This document shows, in pieces, positions 36,293-43,560 of a stretch of DNA of 64,000 bases (within the stretch, counting starts at the first letter, position 1; every line of letters begins with the position of its first letter). The stretch is taken from the NCBI GenBank assembly GCA_019186825.1, contig JABARP010000012.1, forward strand, positions 111,225-175,224, given 5' to 3'. The notes under the pieces are model-generated. The model worked only from the letters and a program-made list of their open reading frames with translations, did no database searches and was not told the DNA's origin. Origin of the DNA: Pyrinomonadaceae bacterium. GTDB taxonomy: Bacteria; Acidobacteriota; Blastocatellia; Pyrinomonadales; Pyrinomonadaceae. The translations under genes were made by a program, and so were the position numbers.

Positions 36293-36347
36293 TGGTGCGG
36301 ACGAGAAGAATCGAACTTCCACTCCCTTGCGGGAACAGGCTTCTGAG
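36293..36347 (-). other. attachment site: 3' part of a tRNA-Leu (CAG inferred)
   Basis: On the minus strand this segment gives the anticodon loop CTCAGAA, the following stem half, a long variable arm with stem TTCCC-gcaa-GGGAG, a T-arm GGAAG-TTCGATT-CTTCT, an acceptor 3' strand CGTCCGC and ACCA. The long variable arm and CAG anticodon indicate tRNA-Leu. Homology stops in the anticodon loop: the upstream bases do not pair with the anticodon stem and no D-arm or GCGGACG acceptor half is found. With the integrase just to the right, this is read as the chromosomal 3' remnant left at one att site. Confidence 0.8.
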
Positions 36348-36413
36348 TCCGATATTTTGCCTCTTGACTATCAACAGGTTACGGCTGTAAACTACTGATA
36401 ACAAGAGGGTTAG

Positions 36414-36501
36414 CTGGACACTTCTGGACACTTAAGGCCCTCTTCACGACACCGGCGGACGGCTTTTCGGGTGGCTTTCTACCCGAAAATCTACCCGAAA
36501 A
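36414..36501. repeat. short tandem repeats next to the attachment site (possible integrase arm sites)
   Basis: CTGGACACTT occurs twice in tandem (36414-36433). TCTACCCGAAAA occurs twice in tandem (36478-36501), and an inverted copy of its core, CTTTTCGGGT, lies at 36462-36471. These sit between the tRNA remnant and the integrase ATG. Such direct and inverted short repeats at this place are typical of arm-type binding sites for a tyrosine integrase or its excisionase. Confidence 0.5.
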
Positions 36502-36512
36502 GGAATTGGGTC

Positions 36513-37697
36513 ATGATAATTCCCGACAAGTACAAATCTCAGGGCTACTTCTCCCGCGTCACCAAAGAGCGAACGATCCGCAAGAACAAAGAATACCAAT
36601 ACAGGGCGATCTTTTCCATCTGGGACGGTCAGAAGTGGAATACCCAATCGAACACCAAAGGCCTGACGACGAAGGACCTCGCCGACGAGTGGCTAGAAGC
36701 GAAGGTGAAGGAGTTGACCGAGAAGGGGAAGGACATAATGCTCAACCCCGAGACGGTGAAGGGGTTCACCGAAGCCCATTACAAACCTTTTCTGAGGGAC
36801 CACAAGAAGATCCAGTACGAGCAGGAATTCCAGAAGCTGGATGTGATCTGCGAATTTTTCGAGGACAAGCTCATCGACGAGGTGACGAAGCTGGACGTGT
36901 TGGCGTTCAAGACCTGGGTTCTGAAAAGGCCCTACAAGCGCGGCAAAGGGGAGAAGAAGCGGTCCGACGCGTCCGCGAATCGCTACCTGTCACGTCTGCG
37001 CGGCTTGCTGAATTTCGCCGAAGAGGTCGGCAAACGGAGGAGCCACATCTCGTTCAAGAACATCATCGCCAAAGAGGATCCGAAACAGTCTTACATCTCA
37101 TTCGATGAATTCATGCGAGTGCTGGACGCTTGCTACGAGGTCCCGAAGTGTAACCGATGGAAGCGGGATCGTTCGCACCTGCGCCTGACGCTCATCGGCG
37201 GCTACACGACAGGATTGCGGATCGATGAGCTGCGGCACGTCGTACGCGGGATGGTGAAAACCGACCATTCGAGGCGGATCGGCGTGATCAAGTTGGTGAT
37301 GAAGGATTCCCGGAACAAGATCCACACCAAGACGGTAGACGTTTCAACCTGGCTCTACGACGAAATGGAAGCGGCCGGCGTTTTCGAACGCGCGGACGAC
37401 GAAAAAGTGTTCGACACGACGAACTATTACAACCTGGTCAAAGATCTGTTCCGGCGAGCGGGGGTGAGCGACGACGTTACGTTCCACACGTTACGTGCGG
37501 CGAACGCGACGGAACGCGATACGGCGGGCCAGGATCGCGAATCGATCCACGCGGGGCTGGGCTGGGCGAAGGACAGCAACGTGCCCGAGAAGCACTACCT
37601 GCGGCATCAGGACCACCATGTTATCGAGAAGGGTTCCCCCTACAATGAAAGGCTGCAGAGGTTAAGGCAACATCACTCCGAAAGAACCCCAGAATGA
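36513..37697 (+). CDS. tyrosine recombinase (integrase)
   Basis: A 394-residue phage-type integrase. An AP2-like/SAM-like N-terminal part (YRAIFSIWDGQKWNTQSNTKGLTTKDLADEWLEAK) precedes the catalytic domain with Arg I in TTGLRIDELRHVV, the HxLR box FHTLRAANATERDTAGQ, and the nucleophile Tyr in EKHYLRHQ. The second conserved His/Trp box reads HAGLGWAKDSN. The ATG at 36513 with AAAGGA upstream was preferred to a GTG at 36471 inside the repeat cluster. It should catalyse insertion into the tRNA-Leu gene. The following 210 bases to the RloC-like stop hold no gene. Confidence 0.9.
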   Translation: MIIPDKYKSQGYFSRVTKERTIRKNKEYQYRAIFSIWDGQKWNTQSNTKGLTTKDLADEWLEAKVKELTEKGKDIMLNPETVKGFTEAHYKPFLRDHKKIQYEQEFQKLDVICEFFEDKLIDEVTKLDVLAFKTWVLKRPYKRGKGEKKRSDASANRYLSRLRGLLNFAEEVGKRRSHISFKNIIAKEDPKQSYISFDEFMRVLDACYEVPKCNRWKRDRSHLRLTLIGGYTTGLRIDELRHVVRGMVKTDHSRRIGVIKLVMKDSRNKIHTKTVDVSTWLYDEMEAAGVFERADDEKVFDTTNYYNLVKDLFRRAGVSDDVTFHTLRAANATERDTAGQDRESIHAGLGWAKDSNVPEKHYLRHQDHHVIEKGSPYNERLQRLRQHHSERTPE

Positions 37698-37907
37698 TTA
37701 CGGGTTATTGGGGTCGAACGGGCTAAAAAACGGATTCTGCTCAACTTGACAGCTGTGCGAACCCAAAAGCGGGCGAATTCGCAAGAGTTCCGCAAAACCT
37801 TCTCCGCCACCATCACCGGATACGGATTGACACATAGATCAATTGAGCGAAGAGGTCGGTCCCTTTTTGCGCGGGCGGCGGACGCGTCGTGCCTCTATCG
37901 CGATGGA

Positions 37908-40481
37908 TCAAGGTGCCTTGCATTTTGCGATGAAGGCTACGATGTTGTCGAGGGCTTTCTGGGCCTTGTCGGTGTCGGGCGGGACGCGGTTTTCGGCGGG
38001 CACGCCGTCGTGGACCCAGTTTGAGGCTTCCGTCATTCCGGCATCGATCTCGGCGATCAGTTCGTCGGTGATCTCGAGGTATTTAAGTTTCTTGGTCTGG
38101 ATCTCCGGCGAATAACGTTCGATCACGCCCTTGAGCAGGCGTTCTTCCACTGCGCGTTCCCAAGTCTGTCGAAGCTTCATGAACCATCGTTCGACGGCGT
38201 ATTGATATTCGTTGGGGTCCCCCTCTTTTTCGATCTTCCGCAATCGGACCAGTTGATCCTTGAGTACACCGACGCGGGCGTTTACCGACTTCGCCGTCCA
38301 GGGAAGATCGGGCATTACCTTTCCGGTCGCCGAACTCGTTCGCCAGATGTAATTCTCAGAAACCTGAACCGATTCACGCTTGGTGATGTGCAGCAAATGC
38401 ACCAGCATCGCGATGTCGTGTGTGAAGACGATCACCTGCTTCGACTTGGCAAGCTCTGCAAGTCGCTCGGCTATAAGCTCGCGTCGTTCGTGGTCCTGAG
38501 ACGAGCACGGGTCGTCGAAGATGAGGCCGCGGCATTGGGGGTTGAGTTGGGCCTCGGTGATGAAGTCGGCGATGGAGATGGCCCGCTGTTCGCCCTCGCT
38601 GAGAACCTTGCCGGCGGTCTCGTTGGCGATCTTCAGTTTGCGAAGGGTGGCACCGCGCTGGTTGCGCTGCGCCAGTTTGATGAAATGCGGGGCGTCCAAC
38701 CGCTTGCACTCCGAGGCGAACATGTCGACGTATTCCTGCGTGATGTGTTCGTCGTAAAGCTGCCCCTGGATCGTGGTGATCTTGGCAGTGCTCAGCTTGC
38801 CATGCAAACCCCGAGCCCTGGCCGTCCATTTCGCAGTCTCGACGAAGGCTTCCACTTTGTCGCGTATGTTGGCCAGGATCCTGCGATCGTTATGGAGATC
38901 GATCTCCGCTTCGAGCCTTGCGGTCTCTTCCGATGGGTTCGAGACGATCAGGGCCGCTTTTTCATCGTCGAGGTTCTTACCGCAATCGTCGAATTCCGCG
39001 ACCTCGGCATCGAGCGATGCGGGAAGCTTCGCCGCAGCGATCCCGTCGATCGCCGCGAGGGCCACGGCGCGTGTTTCGGCGTACGTCTTTACAAGACCCA
39101 TCCAACGTTCCGTCAGTTCCGGATCGAATTTGTTGACCGTTTTGAATACGTCGTATTCAATGTCAAACGTTAGCGGGGGCAATTCATCGATCTTCTTGCG
39201 AATCTTCGCGAGTGCATCCTTCGCTTTGGCCAGCTCAGTTTCGGCTGTGCTCTTCAGCAGATTCCAGTAAGCATCGATCAGTATGGTCTCTTTGTCGCCG
39301 AGCGGCTGCAGACAGAAAAGGCAATTGTCCTGATCGATCGGGTATGTTTCACCGCGGCGGCCCGCAGCGATCGTCTTGGCATATACCCGGCCCGCCTTGA
39401 TGAATGCCCGCCACGAATCGGAACCGACCTCGGCGATCTGGTACCGATCAAGGCTCTCGACCCCTTCCGCTTTCGCGATCTCCTCGAACGTACTCACGGC
39501 CTCGATCGCCGCTCGCGCCTCTTCAAGCTTTTCCGCCCGCAGTGGTTCAAAGGCTGCCGTCACCGCATCGCAGAATTTGTCTAGTTGGTTGCGAGCCGCA
39601 ATGATCGCTCTCACCTGCTCGGCCCTGTCTTTGGTTCTAAGTTCCGCAAGTCGCGTGGTCTTTTCAAGCAGTTCCGCCTCGTCCTTTTCGGTCATCGTCG
39701 CGAGCTTTTCGACCTCTTTTAAGTCGGTCTCGGCGCCGAGAGTCTCGATAAGGGAGCGGACAGGATTATCATTCTGAAACAGGTCGAGAAAACCGTGCGG
39801 GGCCGACTTATTGTGAATCTCGGCTTCGAGCCGGGCTTTGACCGCGCCGTGCGCGGCCATCAGCTTTTCGAAAAAATCGAACCCGCTAGGCGTGAACGAA
39901 AGGCTGTTCTCCTTCTCGAGGTGTGCCGAAACGCTTTTCGTATCGAAGACGCAGTACTGCGAAAACTCCGACCGGTCCTTATCCGTCGGGAAGACGAGGT
40001 CGTACGGATCTTCGGTCCGCTGGTAAGTGATATGGCACTCGGGCGGGCCGCCGTTTCCGTTGGAGCCGAATACGTCAGGCAAGATCACTTTGTCGCCTCG
40101 CGAAGGAAACGCATTGTTGAGCAGCCGCACGTATCCCGACTTGCCCGAACCGTTTTTGCCGTAAACGACGGTCAGGTTCGGGCCGACCTTTATGGTCTGT
40201 TCGAGGGCGAGGGCGTTGACGTTCGCGATGTTCTTGATCGCTACAAGCTTCAGAGTAACGTCGGGGTCCTCTTCGGCCGCGGCCGCGCCGTTGAACGCGA
40301 TGGCGGGGCGGTCGGCGACGGGGGCGAGCCCCTCGTCTTGTTTGAAGTACTCGTACGCTTGGACGACCAGGGCGTCGTCCACCGCGGCACCTTCAAGAAT
40401 GCCGTCCCCAAGATACTGAAGCCAATACGGCTGGGCTTGCAACCATTCGATGATCTGATTTTTCAGTTTCTGGTTGGACAT
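37908..40481 (-). CDS. RloC-like ATPase with zinc-hook CxxC and putative anticodon nuclease domain
   Basis: An 857-residue SMC/Rad50-like ATPase of the AAA_13/RloC-PrrC type. Walker A is YGKNGSGKS (107-115), the ABC signature LSEGEQ (628-633) and Walker B GLIFDDP (652-658). Two coiled-coil arms flank CLFCLQPL (Cys387, Cys390), a zinc-hook like that of RloC and Rad50. The C-terminus has R771-x3-E775 in LRQTWERAVEE and H824 in NWVHDG, the order of the Arg-Glu-His triad described for the PrrC/RloC anticodon nuclease (R-x3-E, then His); spacing to His is longer than in PrrC. RloC in other bacteria cleaves tRNA as a phage or DNA-damage response. Nuclease activity here is inferred. Confidence 0.75.
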   Translation of the reverse strand: MSNQKLKNQIIEWLQAQPYWLQYLGDGILEGAAVDDALVVQAYEYFKQDEGLAPVADRPAIAFNGAAAAEEDPDVTLKLVAIKNIANVNALALEQTIKVGPNLTVVYGKNGSGKSGYVRLLNNAFPSRGDKVILPDVFGSNGNGGPPECHITYQRTEDPYDLVFPTDKDRSEFSQYCVFDTKSVSAHLEKENSLSFTPSGFDFFEKLMAAHGAVKARLEAEIHNKSAPHGFLDLFQNDNPVRSLIETLGAETDLKEVEKLATMTEKDEAELLEKTTRLAELRTKDRAEQVRAIIAARNQLDKFCDAVTAAFEPLRAEKLEEARAAIEAVSTFEEIAKAEGVESLDRYQIAEVGSDSWRAFIKAGRVYAKTIAAGRRGETYPIDQDNCLFCLQPLGDKETILIDAYWNLLKSTAETELAKAKDALAKIRKKIDELPPLTFDIEYDVFKTVNKFDPELTERWMGLVKTYAETRAVALAAIDGIAAAKLPASLDAEVAEFDDCGKNLDDEKAALIVSNPSEETARLEAEIDLHNDRRILANIRDKVEAFVETAKWTARARGLHGKLSTAKITTIQGQLYDEHITQEYVDMFASECKRLDAPHFIKLAQRNQRGATLRKLKIANETAGKVLSEGEQRAISIADFITEAQLNPQCRGLIFDDPCSSQDHERRELIAERLAELAKSKQVIVFTHDIAMLVHLLHITKRESVQVSENYIWRTSSATGKVMPDLPWTAKSVNARVGVLKDQLVRLRKIEKEGDPNEYQYAVERWFMKLRQTWERAVEERLLKGVIERYSPEIQTKKLKYLEITDELIAEIDAGMTEASNWVHDGVPAENRVPPDTDKAQKALDNIVAFIAKCKAP

Positions 40482-41028
40482 ATTTCGACTCGCGACCCAA
40501 TTGCAAACGCACCGTGTGCCGGTGCAACACCTGTCACCTGCGAAACCCACATTCAATGGTCGGGGGTGATGACAAGCCGTCCGCGGGGGGGAGACCGGGA
40601 TTGAGGACTGGTGATTCGGGCACACGTATTATACACGAACCGGCGACTGTGGGTATACGTTTGCAGTGGACTTCTTCAGCCGGGGAACGAGGGACTAGCT
40701 CGGCGTTGGCGTCTTTTTGGTTCTAGTTTTCGTTGGAATGATCAGCTACTAGTTATGAAATAGACGCCGTGGCCGTCGATCGCCAATTCAACTTCAACCT
40801 GCTGCGCGACGGGACGACACATTGTGCGTGGGCCTTAGCGGTCTCCCCAGGACGGCGCTCAGCGGATCGCGCGATAGAATCGCCGGGGGAAGGGTGAAGG
40901 GCGTGCGGTGGACATCATCACGGGTCTCTCCAGATCCGACAGCACATCGACTTCTTTCCCTCATCATCAAAGCGATCAACTACCGCTCCTTCGATCGCAA
41001 TTACTGGATGTAGAAACGTGCGAGCATC
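40482..41028. other. 547-base stretch without a recognisable gene
   Basis: This gap lies between the RloC-like start and the rtcR stop. Open frames on both strands are short and match nothing known. It must contain the promoter of the RloC-like gene. The bases just upstream of 40481 are GC-rich, and the middle has a more AT-rich patch near 40720-40760 (TAGTTTTCGTTGGAATGATCA). No repeat or terminator of note was found. Confidence 0.5.
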
Positions 41029-42621
41029 TCAACCGTTGGCGCGGATCGTGTCCCAATCAAGTCCGTAGCGTTTGAGGAAAAGGTTCAACAGTGAATTGTA
41101 GTTCGTCGCCGAATTGTTCGACCGTGAGGCCCCGTAAAGCGTCCGCCCCGCCTCCGCCCTAGTGCGCGAATTCAAACATGTCTCGATCACCGTCTCAATC
41201 TGCACCAACGCGATCCGGTCCAGCTCCGCCATTCTTTCCGCTCCGAGCACCTTTCGCGTCAGCGGGAACCGTTCGCGTTCCGCGGCGGAATCGCTCCACT
41301 TTTTCCTAAGGTGTTCGATCTCCCTGTCCACACACGCGATCGTTATCCTCCCTCCGTCCGCGTAAGCGGCCATCCGCACGACCGAGGCCTTCAGGTCGCG
41401 AAAGTTGTTGTTCCACGTCGCCGCGGGCGAGGTCGCGAACTCGAGGTACTTCCTTCGGGCCTCCTTGCTCATCGTCACGTTGATATTGTTTACACCCTGG
41501 AAATCTTCAAGCTCGCGATCAAGATTCGGTTCGATGTCCTCCGGGCGATCCTTCAGGTCCAAAAGATGAAAGGGAAAGGAATCGATCCTCGCCAGCAGAT
41601 CCTCACGAAACTCCCCCGCCGCCACCTTCCCCCTCAGGTCCGAATTGGTCCCCGCGATCAAGTAGAAATCCACCTTCTGCGATTTTGTGTCACCGAGCTT
41701 TCTAACCTCCTTGTCTTCCAGAACCGTAAGCAGCATCTTCTGCACCTCCGGGTCCAGTTCTCCGATCTCGTCAAGGAAAAGCGTCCCGCCGTCGGCCGAT
41801 TCAATTAACCCAATGCGATCGACCTTAGCATCCGTGAACGATCCTTTCGCGTGCCCGAACAACTCGGACTTAACGATGTCGCCACGCAATGTCGCACAGT
41901 TTACGTGTATGAATCGTCCCTTCGCCCGGTTCTTTTGCACCCGAAGTTCATGTATGCGCTTCGCTAAACTCGTCTTACCGACACCCGTGCTGCCGGTTAG
42001 CAGGATCGGATAATTGAAGTTTGACGAGACGTGCAGGATATCGTCGACCATCTTTTCCACTTTTGAATTAGCCGTCGAAATGTGACCTTTCAGCAGGGCG
42101 ATGTCATCGTCCTTTTCTTTACGGAATCGCTGCGCCAGTCGGTTATAGCGTTCTAGCTCGAGATCGATCACGAAATAGCTCCCCTTGCCGTTCACGAAGG
42201 ACGACTGGATCAGCTTCGCCGGCGCATAACGGGCCTCCGCCAGCATGAACAGACAGATCTGCATAACGTGCGTACCCGTACTGATGTTCAGGAAGTACGA
42301 CTCCCGTTCCGGATCGAATTCGTAAGACGTCATGAGGTCGAAGAAAGCCGCATAGACCGTTTCGAAATCCCAGGGCTTCTTCTGCAGATCGATCTCATGC
42401 AGCCGCACCTTCGTCTCCGATCGGGCCTCTATGTCCTCCGCCACCTGCACGGCTAGCGCCTTGTGAGTCTTCTGATAGATAAGCTCATACCGCGCGACCG
42501 GGAAACCCTCATGCATGCACAACCCCACCGTCGGCCGCCACTCCTCCCAACGATCCGCTTCAACCTCTGCCGCATCCTTATCCGGCCCCAGGCACCCCAG
42601 CACTACGATCTCTTTTTCCAT
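41029..42621 (-). CDS. rtcR: RtcR, CARF-domain sigma-54 transcriptional activator
   Basis: A 530-residue enhancer-binding protein, the same length as E. coli RtcR, with strong similarity from memory. The N-terminal CARF-type ligand domain has RWEEWRPTVGLCMHE, WDFETVYAAFFDLMTSYEFDPE and the ligand-pocket stretch ISTGTHVMQICLFMLAEARY. The AAA+ domain has Walker A TGSTGVGK and Walker B GGTLFLDEIGEL. The sigma-54 contact loop reads GSFTDA (260-265) where E. coli has GAFTGA. In E. coli RtcR activates rtcBA in response to RNA with 2',3'-cyclic phosphate ends. Here the divergent target is a ubiquitin-like operon; no rtcA or rtcB is in the window. The ATG at 42621 fits the family N-terminus. Confidence 0.93.
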   Translation of the reverse strand: MEKEIVVLGCLGPDKDAAEVEADRWEEWRPTVGLCMHEGFPVARYELIYQKTHKALAVQVAEDIEARSETKVRLHEIDLQKKPWDFETVYAAFFDLMTSYEFDPERESYFLNISTGTHVMQICLFMLAEARYAPAKLIQSSFVNGKGSYFVIDLELERYNRLAQRFRKEKDDDIALLKGHISTANSKVEKMVDDILHVSSNFNYPILLTGSTGVGKTSLAKRIHELRVQKNRAKGRFIHVNCATLRGDIVKSELFGHAKGSFTDAKVDRIGLIESADGGTLFLDEIGELDPEVQKMLLTVLEDKEVRKLGDTKSQKVDFYLIAGTNSDLRGKVAAGEFREDLLARIDSFPFHLLDLKDRPEDIEPNLDRELEDFQGVNNINVTMSKEARRKYLEFATSPAATWNNNFRDLKASVVRMAAYADGGRITIACVDREIEHLRKKWSDSAAERERFPLTRKVLGAERMAELDRIALVQIETVIETCLNSRTRAEAGRTLYGASRSNNSATNYNSLLNLFLKRYGLDWDTIRANG

Positions 42622-42639
42622 TGTGTGACTATCGAGAAA

Positions 42640-42652
42640 TATAATTGTTATA
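42640..42652. promoter_or_regulatory. AT-rich palindrome, candidate RtcR enhancer site
   Basis: TATAA-TTG-TTATA, a perfect 5-bp inverted repeat, lies about 90-100 bases upstream of the sigma-54 promoter, the usual distance for an activator site. It is one of the few AT-rich patches in this GC-rich region. Assignment to RtcR is inference from position. Confidence 0.4.
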
Positions 42653-42739
42653 GCATTAAATAGAAACCAAACCTTCGCCATTCGATGGACGATCCCAATA
42701 AATCCCGCAAATACAGTAGTTAACCTAACAAACGTCCTT

Positions 42740-42755
42740 TGGCACGTCCCTCGCA
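42740..42755 (+). promoter_or_regulatory. sigma-54 (-24/-12) promoter of the ubiquitin-like operon
   Basis: TGGCACG-TCCC-TCGCA matches the sigma-54 consensus TGGCACG-N4-TTGCA at all but one position. GG (42741-42742) and GC (42753-42754) are separated by exactly 10 bases. Transcription should start near 42766, which lies after the first possible ATG (42763), so the true start codon is the one at 42841 with AAGGAG upstream, leaving a leader of about 75 bases. The leader contains the palindrome CAAATATTTG (42808-42817). Confidence 0.8.
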
Positions 42756-42840
42756 CTAACTAATGTTGACAGTCGGGACGAAGTTCCTTCAAACCGGCCG
42801 TCGGCGACAAATATTTGAACAAGGAGTAAGGAAAACCTTT

Positions 42841-43560
42841 ATGCATAAAGACGAAAATGGGGAACTCAATTCCGAAGAAGTGATCGACGTGGAGGCCTCG
42901 GCGAAGGCGGGGAAACCGGTCCCGCCGGGGAGCAAATATCGCATCCGCGTCGACAAGGACAATTTCACGGTGGACCGGTCGACGATGACCGGGGCGGAGA
43001 TACTCGGGCTCGTCAAAAAGACCCCCGCGACGCACAACCTGTACCAGCACGTGCACGGCGGGCAGACGAAACTGATCGGGGCGGGGGAGTCGGTGGATTT
43101 CACGGAACCCGGCGTGGAGCGGTTCACGACGATGAAGATCGCGAACCAGGAAGGGGAGGAGCGCGCCGCACGGCGCTCCTTCGCGCTTCAGCCCGCTGAC
43201 GTTGAGTTCCTCGACCGCACGTTCCGGTTGTGGGAAGCGGTCGTAGATGGAAAGAAGCAGTGGGTGATCGCTGAAGGGTTCAAATTGCCGGCCGGGTACA
43301 ACGTGGCGGAGGCGAGCATCGCGTTGCGGATCGCCCCGACCTACCCGGACGTGCAGATCGACATGGCGTACTTTTCACCGGCCCTTACCCGGGCGGACGG
43401 GCGGCCGATGAACAATCTCACGCAATTGAAGATCGACGGGAAAGAGTGGCAGCAGTGGTCTCGGCACAGGGCGGCCGGCGACTGGCGCCCGGATGTCGAC
43501 AACATCGAGACCCACCTGCTTTACGTGACCGCATTCCTCGAGGGGGAACTGAAAAAATGA
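42841..43560 (+). CDS. ubiquitin-like (multiubiquitin-type) domain fused to an E2-family-E domain, without cysteine
   Basis: A 239-residue fusion. Residues about 33-100 (YRIRVDKDNFTVDRSTMTGAEIL ... SVDFTEPGVERFTTMKI) match the bacterial multiubiquitin beta-grasp domain, here one copy. Residues about 114-237 match prokaryotic E2 family E, with LPAGYNVAEASIALRIAPTYPD, IDMAYFSPAL and WQQWSRHR (204-210) followed by W215. The whole protein has no cysteine, so a thioester with E2 is impossible; the conserved Ser207 or an oxyester route would have to serve, or the E2 domain only binds. The Ubl has no C-terminal Gly-Gly and is not at a free terminus. It overlaps the next gene by 4 bases (ATGA). Confidence 0.85.
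   Translation: MHKDENGELNSEEVIDVEASAKAGKPVPPGSKYRIRVDKDNFTVDRSTMTGAEILGLVKKTPATHNLYQHVHGGQTKLIGAGESVDFTEPGVERFTTMKIANQEGEERAARRSFALQPADVEFLDRTFRLWEAVVDGKKQWVIAEGFKLPAGYNVAEASIALRIAPTYPDVQIDMAYFSPALTRADGRPMNNLTQLKIDGKEWQQWSRHRAAGDWRPDVDNIETHLLYVTAFLEGELKK

Noticed and set aside
36293..36420. tRNA-Leu interrupted by a group I intron
   Set aside because: The break is in the anticodon loop, as for group I introns, but no 5' exon half or intron core is found before the integrase gene. An integration scar explains the data better.
42763..42840. Start of the Ubl-E2 protein at the first ATG (42763)
   Set aside because: The sigma-54 promoter predicts transcription starting near 42766, after this ATG. 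The ATG at 42841 has AAGGAG upstream, and the extra 26 residues match nothing.
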